A stretch of 64,000 nt of DNA from Rubellimicrobium rubrum (lineage in GTDB: Bacteria > Pseudomonadota > Alphaproteobacteria > Rhodobacterales > Rhodobacteraceae), in contig NZ_VDFU01000010.1 of NCBI RefSeq assembly GCF_006152115.1, positions 1-64,000 of the forward strand, in the 5' to 3' direction. This document shows positions 1 through 8,309 of this stretch, piece after piece (the stretch's first letter is position 1; each line of letters opens with the position of its first letter). Below the pieces are notes generated by a model. The model worked only from the letters and a program-made list of their open reading frames with translations. It was not told the DNA's origin and made no database searches. Made by a program: the position numbers and the translations under genes.

Positions 1-462
1 GTGCGGATAGCCCGCATCTTCAACACCTACGGCCCCCGCATGAGCCCCGAGGATGGGCGCGTGGTGTCGAATTTCGTGCGCCAGGCGCTCGTAGGCGAGC
101 CGCTGACGCTTTACGGCGAAGGGGAGCAGACGCGCTCCTTCTGTTATGTCGACGACCTCGTAGAGGGACTGGTGCGGCTCATGGCGTCGGCTGTGGAAGG
201 GCCCGTGAACCTCGGCAACCCCGGGGAGTTTACCGTGCGGGCACTGGCCGAGATGGTGCGTGAACTGACGGGCTCCGCGTCCCCCCTCGTGCACCGGCCC
301 TTGCCCCCCGACGACCCGCGCCAGCGCCGCCCCGATATCGCCCGCGCTCAAAGCGAGTTGGGATGGATGCCCAGCATCGACCTGCGTCAAGGCCTCCAGC
401 GCACCATCGACCACTTCCGCGAGGAGATGGCGCAAGCAGAACGGGCATTGAGGGTCGGGTAA
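1..462 (+). CDS. NAD-dependent sugar epimerase/decarboxylase, C-terminal part (UDP-glucuronate decarboxylase-like)
   Basis: The visible 153 residues are the C-terminal half of an extended short-chain dehydrogenase acting on nucleotide sugars. [10 protein letters not shown] near the start and [12 protein letters not shown] around residue 46 are typical of UDP-glucuronate decarboxylase and related epimerases, which make UDP-xylose or similar donors for polysaccharides. The N-terminal Rossmann domain and catalytic YxxxK would lie before the window, so the gene is cut by the edge and the GTG at base 1 is probably not the start. It ends five bases before galE and is followed by a glycosyltransferase, which fits an exopolysaccharide operon. 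The decarboxylase assignment is likely; another nucleotide-sugar epimerase is possible. Confidence 0.85.
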   Translation: MRIARIFNTYGPRMSPEDGRVVSNFVRQALVGEPLTLYGEGEQTRSFCYVDDLVEGLVRLMASAVEGPVNLGNPGEFTVRALAEMVRELTGSASPLVHRPLPPDDPRQRRPDIARAQSELGWMPSIDLRQGLQRTIDHFREEMAQAERALRVG

Positions 463-467
463 CAGCC

Positions 468-1463
468 ATGCGCAGCACCGTTCTGGTCACCGGGGGCGCC
501 GGATTCATCGGCTCCCAAGCCTGCCGCCTGCTGGCCGAGCAGGGGTGGAGCCCAGTCGCCTTTGACAACCTCTCGACGGGGCACCGTGATGCCTTAGGCG
601 AGATCCCCCTTGTGCGGGGGGATGTCCGTGATGCCCCCGCAGTCGCTGCCGCCTTGGACCGCTACGATGCCTCCGCCATCATTCACTTCGCGGCCAAGGC
701 CTATGTGGGTGAATCCGTGGTTCAGCCTGCGGACTACTGGGACAACAATGTGGGCGGGATGATCGGCCTGTTGGCGGGAGCGCGGGCAGCAGGGGTGACG
801 CGCATCGTTTTCTCCTCCACCTGCGCGACCTATGGTGTGCCCGGGCGGCTTCCTATCCGCGAGAACGACCTCCAGAGGCCGATCAACCCCTATGGGCACA
901 CCAAATTAGCTTGCGAGCAGATGCTGCGCGACCATGAGGTGGCGTACGGCACGCGCCATGTGGCGCTGCGCTACTTCAATGCCGCCGGGGCCGACCCCTG
1001 GGGCCGCATGGGCGAACGGCACGAGCCCGAGACACATCTGATCCCCCTCGCGCTCCGGGCAGCATCGGGTCAAAGCGGGCCGCTGCGCATCTTCGGCACC
1101 GACTACGACACGCCGGACGGAACCTGCATTCGCGACTACATCCACGTCCACGACCTCGCCCGCGCGCACCTGCTGGCCCTGCGCCATCTAGAGGAGGAGG
1201 GCGAAAGCCTTGCTCTCAACCTGGGCAGCGGACGCGGCAGCTCGGTCCGCGATATCGTCGCCGCTGTGGAGACTGTGACCGGGCGCGCCGTGCCAGTGAT
1301 CGAGGAAGCCCGCCGTCCGGGTGATCCGCCCGTGTTGACCGCCGACCCGACCCGCGCGGCCGAATCTCTGGGTTTTAGAGCCGAGATGTCAGACCTTGCG
1401 ACCATTCTGCGGCATGCCGCCCCCTGGTTCGGGCATGAGGGACGGCATGAGCAGGCAGCCTGA
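468..1463 (+). CDS. galE: UDP-glucose 4-epimerase
   Basis: This 331-residue protein has the full GalE layout. The NAD-binding glycine motif TGGAGFIG lies at residues 8-15, SSTCATYG sits before the catalytic region, and the YxxxK pair is in NPYGHTK near residue 140. RDYIHVHDLA lies in the C-terminal substrate domain. It interconverts UDP-glucose and UDP-galactose in the cytoplasm to supply galactosyl donors. The ATG at 468 is chosen because the glycine motif begins within ten residues of it, as usual for the family; the open frame upstream only overlaps the preceding gene. It overlaps the next gene by 17 bases, so the block is probably one operon. Confidence 0.93.
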   Translation: MRSTVLVTGGAGFIGSQACRLLAEQGWSPVAFDNLSTGHRDALGEIPLVRGDVRDAPAVAAALDRYDASAIIHFAAKAYVGESVVQPADYWDNNVGGMIGLLAGARAAGVTRIVFSSTCATYGVPGRLPIRENDLQRPINPYGHTKLACEQMLRDHEVAYGTRHVALRYFNAAGADPWGRMGERHEPETHLIPLALRAASGQSGPLRIFGTDYDTPDGTCIRDYIHVHDLARAHLLALRHLEEEGESLALNLGSGRGSSVRDIVAAVETVTGRAVPVIEEARRPGDPPVLTADPTRAAESLGFRAEMSDLATILRHAAPWFGHEGRHEQAA

Positions 1464-3237
1464 CTCGTTGGCTCCGATCCTGACCGGGGGACGTCAGAGG
1501 CTTCAAATCGGGCTGGCTTTGCTCTGGGCTGTCGCCTGCCTAACATTCTGGGTCTGGTGGCTTGAGCCTGCCCACGTCGTAGGAACCGGTCGCTTCGTGC
1601 TCGTCTCAGGGCTATTGGGCTGGGTGCAAGTGCTTGGCCTCTGGTACGTGGCCTTCACGCTGCGGGCCGTGCGCTCCATTGCGCCCGACCCAGTGTCGGG
1701 TCGGTGGCGCGTTGCCATGATCACCACCAAGACCCCGTCCGAGCCTTGGTCCGTCGTCCGCCGCACCTTGAACGCGATGCTGGCGCAAGACCATCCGCAT
1801 GACACATGGCTGGCGGACGAAGACCCGTCCGCCGAGACACTGGCGTGGTGCGCGGCACATGGGGTGAGGGTGTCGTGCCGCAAGGGCGTTGCGGAGTACC
1901 ACCGCGCAACCTGGCCGCGGCGAACCCGGTGCAAGGAAGGAAACCTGGCCTACTTCTACGACCATTGGGGCTATCGCGACTACGACATCGTGAGCCAGCT
2001 CGACTCGGACCACATGCCCCAGCCCGGCTACCTGCGCGAGGTGTTGCGTCCCTTTGCTGACCCGGCCGTGGGTTATGTCAGTGCCCCATCTATCTGCGCG
2101 GCGAACGCGCCGGAGAATTGGGCTGCGCGAACCAGGCTTTACGCTGAGGGACCATTCCACGGCATCCTCCAGGCCGGCTATACTAACGGGCTTGCCCCCA
2201 TGTGCATCGGCTCGCATTACGCCGTCCGCACTGTGGCCTTGTCTGAAGTCGGTGGTTTGGGGCCCGAGCTCGCCGAGGATCACTCAACGACGTTGCTGCT
2301 GAATGCGGGGGGCTGGACAGGCGTACACGCCATCGACGCTATCGCCATAGGCGATGGCCCGGCCACGGTGGGCGACATGGTCACGCAGGAATTCCAGTGG
2401 TCGCGCAGCTTGGTGACGCTGCTGTTGCAGTACACGCCACGCTATCTCGGGCGGCTGCCCTGGCGGCTTCGGGCGCAGTTCCTGTTCTGCCAGCTGCTCT
2501 ACCCGATCTTCGCCATCACCATGGCTGTTATGTATCTCCTACCAGTGTCTGCCGTTGTGCTGGATATCCGCTACGTGGATGTGACCTGGCCGGCTTATGT
2601 GCTTCATGCCGCCCCGCCGGCTCTGCTTCTGCTAGCTATTTCTTGGGTGCAGAAGTCCTCGGGCCTGTTTCGGCCGGTCGACGCTCAGATCCTGGGCTGG
2701 GAGAAAGTGCTGTTCGTCCTGCTGCAATGGCCTTGGGTTGCCTGGGGCTGCTTGATGGCGGTCCGTGACTGGTTGTCAGGACGCTTCGTGGACTTCCGCA
2801 TCACGCCCAAGGGCGAGGCTGCGCGCGGGCGACTGCCCACCCGCGTCCTGTTGGTTTACGCGGCATTGGCGCTGGGCTGCCTGTTGCCCGTACTGGCTGT
2901 GGAACGGCTGGACGTCGCGAAGGGCTTCTACGCCCTCATACTGGTCACAGGCCTTCTCTACACAGCGACGGTAGTTGTCATCGTCCTGCGCCACCTTTCC
3001 GAGAATGACTGGGCTTTTGTTGGTCGAGTCAAGGATGCGGCCGTTCAGTTCGGCATTCTGGCGACATTGGCCCTCCTGGCAGGATTCACGACCTCGGCGA
3101 GGCTGGCTGAAGGGGTCTACGGCCTGTCGATCGGGGCAGGCCGTATCAACCCCGTCGAAGCTCGGTTCCAAGTGGCTGGTGCAGGAGGCGGGATGGCGGG
3201 ACGGCTGAGCTACGAATGGGCCATCCCCTGGAACTGA
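1447..3237 (+). CDS. Cellulose-synthase-like membrane glycosyltransferase (GT2)
   Basis: This is a processive-type family 2 glycosyltransferase of about 596 residues. Two N-terminal membrane segments lie at residues 20-70. The cytoplasmic catalytic domain carries DED (124-126), the metal-binding DSD (186-188), the general-base motif AEDH (276-279) and QEFQW (314-318), a variant of the Q(Q/R)xRW product-binding motif. A group of C-terminal membrane helices forms the presumed export channel. The product cannot be named: no PilZ domain is visible, so c-di-GMP control as in BcsA is not evident. The start (ATG 1447) overlaps the end of galE; ATG 1435 is an alternative. A secreted GH26 enzyme follows, a common partner of such synthases. 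Confidence 0.85.
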   Translation: MSRQPDSLAPILTGGRQRLQIGLALLWAVACLTFWVWWLEPAHVVGTGRFVLVSGLLGWVQVLGLWYVAFTLRAVRSIAPDPVSGRWRVAMITTKTPSEPWSVVRRTLNAMLAQDHPHDTWLADEDPSAETLAWCAAHGVRVSCRKGVAEYHRATWPRRTRCKEGNLAYFYDHWGYRDYDIVSQLDSDHMPQPGYLREVLRPFADPAVGYVSAPSICAANAPENWAARTRLYAEGPFHGILQAGYTNGLAPMCIGSHYAVRTVALSEVGGLGPELAEDHSTTLLLNAGGWTGVHAIDAIAIGDGPATVGDMVTQEFQWSRSLVTLLLQYTPRYLGRLPWRLRAQFLFCQLLYPIFAITMAVMYLLPVSAVVLDIRYVDVTWPAYVLHAAPPALLLLAISWVQKSSGLFRPVDAQILGWEKVLFVLLQWPWVAWGCLMAVRDWLSGRFVDFRITPKGEAARGRLPTRVLLVYAALALGCLLPVLAVERLDVAKGFYALILVTGLLYTATVVVIVLRHLSENDWAFVGRVKDAAVQFGILATLALLAGFTTSARLAEGVYGLSIGAGRINPVEARFQVAGAGGGMAGRLSYEWAIPWN

Positions 3238-3272
3238 GACGGCCTAACCGCGCGACGGGAGACTTGGTGATT

Positions 3273-4262
3273 ATGAGTGTATACATGCGAGCCTTCTACT
3301 TAACCCTGCTAGCTAGCCTGAGCGCACAGCCTGTCTCGGCCGCCCCGCCGGGTGCAGTCCCATTTGGGGCTTACGACCCTTCAGGCACTTTCGAAAACGA
3401 CGCAGAGGTGTCGATCGAGCATGTGTTCCTTCCCTGGGAAGATGTCTCGCTCTCATCCCTCATCTCCGCAGACCAGTACGCCTTGGAGCGAAACCGGGCG
3501 CTTCTCATCACCGTGGAGCCCTGGACATGGACCCAGGACGAGAGAAACACGCCTCAAGCTCTGCGCGACGCTATCCTAAGCGGCCGCTATGACAGCAATA
3601 TGCGTGAGATCTGCGAAGTCGCAGATACGTTGCAAAGCCCGGTCTCGATCCGCTGGGGGCACGAGATGGAGGATGACGACGGCCAGTTCATCTGGGCGGG
3701 TTGGGCGCCCCAGGACTACATCGCTGCCTATCGCCGCATGGTGGAGGTGTGCCGCGCGGCGGCGCCCCGGACCCGTTTTGTCTGGTCGCCGCTAGGACAC
3801 GTGAACCTGACGGAATACTACCCTGGCGCTGATGTCGTCGACATCGTGGGCCTGTCGATCTTTGGCTTCCAAACGTTCGAACACGACATCCTGGGCCGGG
3901 AGCTTCGGTACGAGGATCTGCTTCGAGAGCGCTACGCTCGTGTGGCGCCCTTCCGTAAGCCCGTCATAGTGGCGGAGTTAGGCTACACCGGGAACGCCGA
4001 CTACGTGCAGGCCTGGGAGGACGCAGTGCGAGTGCCTCATCCCGAGATGGCCTACCTTGTCGGCGTCGTCTACTTCAACCAACAAGAGGTCTACCCTTGG
4101 CCGAACGGCTACGGATACCCTGACTGGCGTGTGACAGAGCGGGTAACAGCGTCGCCGACTGAGTCAAAGGTCAACGCATCGAAGTCGAGTGAGGCTCACT
4201 GCACAGCACGCCTCAGCATCCTCATCAGCTATTTAACCGGTATCTGCACCTCAGCTCAATGA
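3273..4262 (+). CDS. Secreted glycoside hydrolase family 26-like (beta-mannanase fold)
   Basis: This is a 329-residue exported enzyme. Residues 5-23 form a signal peptide with cleavage expected after VSA. The GH26 signature follows: RWGHEM with Glu131 as acid/base and VIVAELG with Glu235 as nucleophile, plus aromatic residues lining the cleft (FIWAGWAP). Such enzymes cut beta-1,4 or beta-1,3/1,4 glucans or mannans. Next to a cellulose-synthase-like enzyme, a role in trimming or releasing the nascent polysaccharide is likely. The start is ATG 3273, with ATG 3285 as an alternative. The last 17 or so residues are unusual: they are encoded by DNA that, on the other strand, matches the end of the MliC-like gene at 10.1 kb, so the C-terminus may be chimeric. 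Confidence 0.8.
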   Translation: MSVYMRAFYLTLLASLSAQPVSAAPPGAVPFGAYDPSGTFENDAEVSIEHVFLPWEDVSLSSLISADQYALERNRALLITVEPWTWTQDERNTPQALRDAILSGRYDSNMREICEVADTLQSPVSIRWGHEMEDDDGQFIWAGWAPQDYIAAYRRMVEVCRAAAPRTRFVWSPLGHVNLTEYYPGADVVDIVGLSIFGFQTFEHDILGRELRYEDLLRERYARVAPFRKPVIVAELGYTGNADYVQAWEDAVRVPHPEMAYLVGVVYFNQQEVYPWPNGYGYPDWRVTERVTASPTESKVNASKSSEAHCTARLSILISYLTGICTSAQ

Positions 4263-4263
4263 C
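4212..4263 (-). pseudogene. Relic of the 3' end of a MliC-like gene (matches 10114-10165)
   Basis: These 52 bases align without gaps to 10114-10165 with 43 identities, and all nine differences are transitions. Read on the minus strand the second copy is the end of the MliC-like lipoprotein gene (VTGLRCRYQSGG then stop). This copy reads VIELRCRYRLNS then stop. Similarity weakens just upstream, after a gap of about 9 bases. I read it as the leftover 3' end of a second lipoprotein gene, now overlapping the 3' end of the GH26 gene on the opposite strand. Confidence 0.55.
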
Positions 4264-4420
4264 TCATCGTCGACTGTAGAACGCACACGACGATCTGATC
4301 GAGGGTGAAATCCCAGCCCCCGCACTCTGGGCTGAGGATACGCTCGCCCCGCGAGTTCATCGCACAACCGCCTGAGTGTCTGGTCAAATAGCGGCCAGAT
4401 CAGCCGGTGAACCTGATTTC

Positions 4421-6016
4421 TCAGAAAATGATCAGGTCATCGGCTAGGGCACCGATGTTCGACACGCCTGCCACATGCAGCACCGAAGTTCCAAAGTCGA
4501 CGATCACAACGCCGGACTCGAGACTGGCACCTCTCAGAATACTCGCTACGGTTCTCGGACTTCCACCCCACAACGCGTCATCAATCCAGATCTCGTCCAC
4601 GTTGTTGACGAAATCGCAAATCCGGTCCTGGCCTGTGGAGAATACGAAGCGGTCAGCACCCGCTCCACCCCACATCTGATCCGCTCCGCCTGCGCCATCC
4701 AGCGTATCTGCCCCAACTCCGCCGTATAGGTGATCGGTTCCCGGCCCGCCGATCAGACGATCCATGCCAGCCCCGCCCTCTAGACGATCGGCACCATCTC
4801 CGCCTTTCAGGGTGTCATTGCCATCTGCCCCCAGAAGGCGGTCATTGCCTAAGAGGCCAGAAAGAATGTTATCAGCGGAGTTTCCAGTGAGCTGGTTGGC
4901 GAGACGGTTTCCAGTTCCTGAGACGGCAGAAGCACCGCTCAGAAACAAGTTCTCTATGTTCTCTGCTAGAACAGTCCCGACGCTCGACTTGACTTGGTCC
5001 GTTCCTGCATTGGCGAGTTCAACGATGACATCTCCGGAATGGCCGATGACATAGAGGTCATCTCCCAAGCCGCCCTCCAGCCGGTCTCGATCCGCACCGC
5101 CGTCCAATGTATCCGAGCCTGCGCCACCTTTCAGTGTGTCGTAACCCTTTCCACCTGCAAGCCGATCGTCTCCTCCTAAGCCAACCATAACGTCAGCTCT
5201 GCCTGATCCAGTGAGACTGTCAGCGTTCACCGTGCCGAAAACACTGAGTGGCGCAGTATTCAGATCGAGGAATGTTTGCCCAACTTCCGTCAACTCGCCC
5301 ACTGAATTGAAAACACCGCTGTTGAGGTGCCAGTTGTCGCCGCCCTCATAGGCAGAGAACCAGGCATGCCGCTCCACAAAAGTCAGGTCATCCATCATCT
5401 CGGTGCCAGCACGAGCAAACTCGGCTTGCTCAGTCGCTGAGAACCGTCCCGGATTGTCCCAATCAGCAAGGGTCCACTCTGTGACCCAAACAGGTCTGCC
5501 GTACTGCTTGTGAACTGCTTCAAGAAAAGCCTTGAACTCGTCGACGTCGCCAGTTGTCGAATAATAATGCACCGCGATGAAATCGACGCGCAGACCGCTG
5601 GCCTCAGCTCCAGCCATAAATTGGCCAAGCCAAGAGTCAGGTCCTAACGTTTGATCCATCGTCGCCGCCGGGGACCCGAGCCTCAGGCCAGTCGCCTGCA
5701 ACTGAGGCCATAAGTCCAGAGCTTGCTTTACGCTGAGATCGGCCTGGCGGGCATTGTCCGGCTCGTTGAAGCCCAGAAGCGTGGTGGTGCCAGTGGATCG
5801 CACTCTGGCGAGAGCCTCTTGTGTGACGTCCCGTTCATCCCAGCACATCGCCACGAACGAGGACGTCTTTTGGGCGGTATCGTAGGTCCATAGATCCCAT
5901 TCGCTCCAAGTATAATGCCATCCAAAACTCAGTTTGTTCAGATCATTCAGTGCGGTGCCTTGGCTATCCCGTTCCCAAGTGCCCAAGCCAATCTTTTCAG
6001 GGTTCTCGATAGTCAT
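4421..6016 (-). CDS. Type I-secreted GH128-like glycosyl hydrolase with RTX tail
   Basis: This 531-residue protein has two parts. Residues 1 to about 245 resemble the Asl1/GH128 family of beta-1,3-glucanases, with LLGFNEPDN (Glu85) as candidate acid/base and VWVTEWTLADW (Glu180) as candidate nucleophile. Residues 265-460 carry calcium-binding RTX nonapeptides of the GGxGxDxLx kind (for example GGAGSDTLDGG and GGKGYDTLKGG). There is no N-terminal signal peptide. RTX proteins are normally exported by type I secretion with a C-terminal signal, and the hydrophobic, acidic last 30 residues fit that. It is convergent with the GH26 gene, and both probably act on extracellular polysaccharide. The 500 bases upstream are unusually AT-rich. 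Confidence 0.82.
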   Translation of the reverse strand: MTIENPEKIGLGTWERDSQGTALNDLNKLSFGWHYTWSEWDLWTYDTAQKTSSFVAMCWDERDVTQEALARVRSTGTTTLLGFNEPDNARQADLSVKQALDLWPQLQATGLRLGSPAATMDQTLGPDSWLGQFMAGAEASGLRVDFIAVHYYSTTGDVDEFKAFLEAVHKQYGRPVWVTEWTLADWDNPGRFSATEQAEFARAGTEMMDDLTFVERHAWFSAYEGGDNWHLNSGVFNSVGELTEVGQTFLDLNTAPLSVFGTVNADSLTGSGRADVMVGLGGDDRLAGGKGYDTLKGGAGSDTLDGGADRDRLEGGLGDDLYVIGHSGDVIVELANAGTDQVKSSVGTVLAENIENLFLSGASAVSGTGNRLANQLTGNSADNILSGLLGNDRLLGADGNDTLKGGDGADRLEGGAGMDRLIGGPGTDHLYGGVGADTLDGAGGADQMWGGAGADRFVFSTGQDRICDFVNNVDEIWIDDALWGGSPRTVASILRGASLESGVVIVDFGTSVLHVAGVSNIGALADDLIIF

Positions 6017-6540
6017 AAATCACCACCGGATAAGGACCGTGAAAGCCCGATGTGTTAGGCTTACAACGCACCTCGATCGAAGGTAGAGCTAACTGTGGTG
6101 GCAATTTAGATTATAAGATTCGGTTGAAATACCCTTACAGTTTTCTGTTCTTTATGCTCTGTTTATTCTACTATCCACAGAGTTAAATAGTAAAAAATCA
6201 ATGCGGAATACAAGCCATATCAATAGCTTGCCAACCTGTCTGCCTTACGCGCAGAGGCCAAGTTCTCTTCTTCATTACTGTTTTAATATGGTTGGCTGAC
6301 TAAATCATGGTTCCTCAGAGATCAACTATTCTGGCGAAATGGTCGATGAAGGAACGAGTGGCTAAGATCTGTCTGATCGTTCTGGCAACCTGATGGGATC
6401 CAGGCAGAAGCTGGCCCTGACCTAGGAACCTGGTCCAGATTGAAAGGTATCCTTGCAGTGGGGGCCGTCTGACGCCGATGGGGGAGGTCGGGTAAGACCC
6501 TGAGCTTATGGCAGGCTCTAAGGTCATATTGCAGGTGGAG
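6017..6540. other. AT-rich non-coding stretch upstream of the RTX hydrolase
   Basis: No convincing gene is seen. Bases 6080-6260 are strikingly AT-rich for this genome, with runs such as TAAATAGTAAAAAATC. They probably contain the promoter for the minus-strand RTX hydrolase, and may be of foreign origin. Confidence 0.5.
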
Positions 6541-6812
6541 GTTCTCTCGGCATCCGACTGGGCTCGGCGACGGCTCGGCGGCACGGGATCTCGCGCTCCT
6601 TGCTGACGCGCTGGCGCCGGGAGTTACGGGCGGGGCTGCTGATGGCGGAGGAGCGGCCCGGGTTTACACCTTTGCAGATCGCGCCGGATGTGCCGCCGCC
6701 ATCTCCAACGAAGGCACCGACATGCGCTTGGGCATGAACAGCCTGGCGCTGAAGGTTCGGGAAGGCTTGGGTCCTCCGCCCTAGGGTTCGCTGAGACACT
6801 TCAGACGGCTTA

Positions 6813-7223
6813 TTGAAGCCGACCGGAGGTGTTGAGATGACAGATGGGAAGCACGAAGGAGCCGCGGACGCGGAGACCTCGGGGATCGGAGCGGCCGCGG
6901 CTCCGGGCCGGGAGCGGCGAATGACGGCAGGCCGCAAGCGCGACGCGGTTCTGCGGCTTCTCCGGGGCGAGCCCCTGGAGATCGTGGCCCGCGAACTGGC
7001 GGTGACGGCGGCGGACCTGAGCGCCTGGCGCGATGCGTTCCTGGAAGCCGGAGCTGCGAGCCTGAAGTCGCGGGAGCGGGACGACCGCGACGAGACGATC
7101 GATCGGCTCCGGACCAAGGTGGGCGAGTTGACGATGGACAGGGAGCTGCTCCAGGCCAAGATCGACCGGCTGGAGGCCGGGGGTGGCGGCGTCCCTTTTG
7201 GACCGCGGAAGTCGAAGCGATGA
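6813..7223 (+). CDS. IS3-family transposase OrfA
   Basis: This 136-residue protein has an N-terminal helix-turn-helix of the transposase type (REPLEIVARELAVTAADLS region, residues 48-70). A leucine-zipper-like coiled coil rich in charged heptads follows (residues 88-122). It would bind the terminal repeats and pair with OrfB. The start may be ATG 6813 or ATG 6837. Its stop overlaps the OrfB start in an ATGA, and the two frames are offset by -1, so OrfB is made by translational coupling or by frameshifting into a fusion. Confidence 0.85.
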   Translation: MKPTGGVEMTDGKHEGAADAETSGIGAAAAPGRERRMTAGRKRDAVLRLLRGEPLEIVARELAVTAADLSAWRDAFLEAGAASLKSRERDDRDETIDRLRTKVGELTMDRELLQAKIDRLEAGGGGVPFGPRKSKR

Positions 7224-8116
7224 GCGCCGCCGTCTCGATCTCCACGCACCGGCCCTACGGCCTGACCCGGGTCTGTCGGGTATGGGGTGTGTCACGAGCC
7301 GGCATCTACCGCGGCCGCCGGGTGATCGTGCCATCCATGCCGCGACGCCGACCAGGGTCGCAGGGCGTGATGCCGGACGCGGCTCTGGTCGAGGCGATCC
7401 GGGGCGTGCTCCTCGCCAGCCCCTTCCATGGCGAGGGCTATCGCAAGGTCTGGGCCCGGCTGCGCCACGGGGGCTTACGCACCTCCAAGGAGCGCGTGCG
7501 GCGCCTCATGAGCGAGAACGGCCTCTCGGCTGCAACGCGAGTGGGCTCTCCCCGCAGCCCGCGCAACCATGACGGAACGATCATCCCGGAAACGGTCGAC
7601 ACGATGTGGGGCACCGATATGACGACGGCCTACACCACCGAGTATGGTCAGGTCGCCGTCTTTGTCGCGGTCGATCACTGCTCGGCCGAATGCGTCGGCC
7701 TCCACGCGGCCCTTCGTGGCACCCGGTTTGAGGCGCTCGAGCCGGCCCGGCAGGGCGTCGTCGAGCGCTTCGGAGCAGTGGAGAAGGATACGGCTCAGGG
7801 CCTCAGCATCCGCCACGACCATGGAAGCCAGTACATGTCGCACGACTTCCAGAAGGAGATCGCCTGGCTCGGCGCCATATCCTCTCCCGCCTTCGTCCGT
7901 GCCCCTGAAGGGAACGGCTGCGCCGAGCGCTTCATCCGGACGCTGAAGGAGAACCTGCTCTGGGTCCGGACCTTCCGCACCGTCGAGGAACTCCGGCTTG
8001 CCCTGCTCGACTTCAGACGGACCTACAACGAACACTGGCTGATCGAGCGGCATGGCCACCGCTCGCCCGCCCAGTTCCGCCGCGACCAGATGGACACCAT
8101 GCCACTGGCCGCCTAA
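7220..8116 (+). CDS. IS3-family transposase OrfB (DDE integrase core)
   Basis: This 298-residue DDE recombinase shows the acidic triad in order: Asp in MWGTDMTT, Asp in SIRHDHGSQY and Glu in NGCAERFIRTLKEN. An HTH_21-like N-terminal part (GEGYRKVWARLRHGG) precedes the core. It catalyses strand transfer of the element. It overlaps OrfA by four bases and ends 36 bases before the right terminus. No frameshift or missing catalytic residue was seen. Confidence 0.9.
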   Translation: MSAAVSISTHRPYGLTRVCRVWGVSRAGIYRGRRVIVPSMPRRRPGSQGVMPDAALVEAIRGVLLASPFHGEGYRKVWARLRHGGLRTSKERVRRLMSENGLSAATRVGSPRSPRNHDGTIIPETVDTMWGTDMTTAYTTEYGQVAVFVAVDHCSAECVGLHAALRGTRFEALEPARQGVVERFGAVEKDTAQGLSIRHDHGSQYMSHDFQKEIAWLGAISSPAFVRAPEGNGCAERFIRTLKENLLWVRTFRTVEELRLALLDFRRTYNEHWLIERHGHRSPAQFRRDQMDTMPLAA

Positions 8117-8309
8117 TCGCAAACAGGTGTCTCAAGATCCGGGGGCGGTACATGGGGCGCGACCCGCACGCGGGCGCGATCTTCTGCTTCCGTGGCCGGA
8201 GGGGCAACCTGGTCAAGCTCCTGTGGCACGATGGCGTGGCGTGCGATACCGAGTGGGCCACCTTTGTCCGAAGCACTTGGCCGGCGACAAGGCCGGCACC
8301 ACAGGGCCA

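Larger units (their letters stand above)
6772..8152. mobile_element. IS3-family insertion sequence, complete, in an IS66 remnant
   Basis: The element is 1381 bp with imperfect terminal inverted repeats. The left end starts TCCTCCGCCC and the right end in reverse complement starts TGTACCGCCC; both contain TGAGACAC about 20-30 bases in. It is flanked by a TGGG direct repeat at 6768-6771 and 8153-8156. Removing the element and one repeat restores the IS66 tnpB reading frame, which fixes both boundaries. Both transposase frames are open, so it may still be active. Confidence 0.88.
6560..8300 (+). pseudogene. IS66-family remnant (tnpA end plus tnpB), split by an IS3-family insertion
   Basis: From about 6570 the plus strand encodes the end of an IS66 TnpA (ARRHGISRSLLTRWRREL). 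Another frame then gives TnpB sequence ending DMRLGMNSLALKVREGL at 6771. The TnpB frame resumes at 8157 as GRDPHAGAIFCFRGRRGN. Removing the intervening element and one copy of the 4-base duplication restores EGLGRDPHAG exactly. TnpB similarity stops after LLWHDG near 8240, and the DNA between tnpA and tnpB is shortened. The remnant was therefore already decayed, or decayed afterwards, and it cannot transpose. Confidence 0.8.

Noticed and set aside
1612-2283. 223-residue minus-strand frame within the glycosyltransferase gene
   Set aside because: It is a shadow of a gene with conserved DSD and QxxxW motifs on the plus strand.
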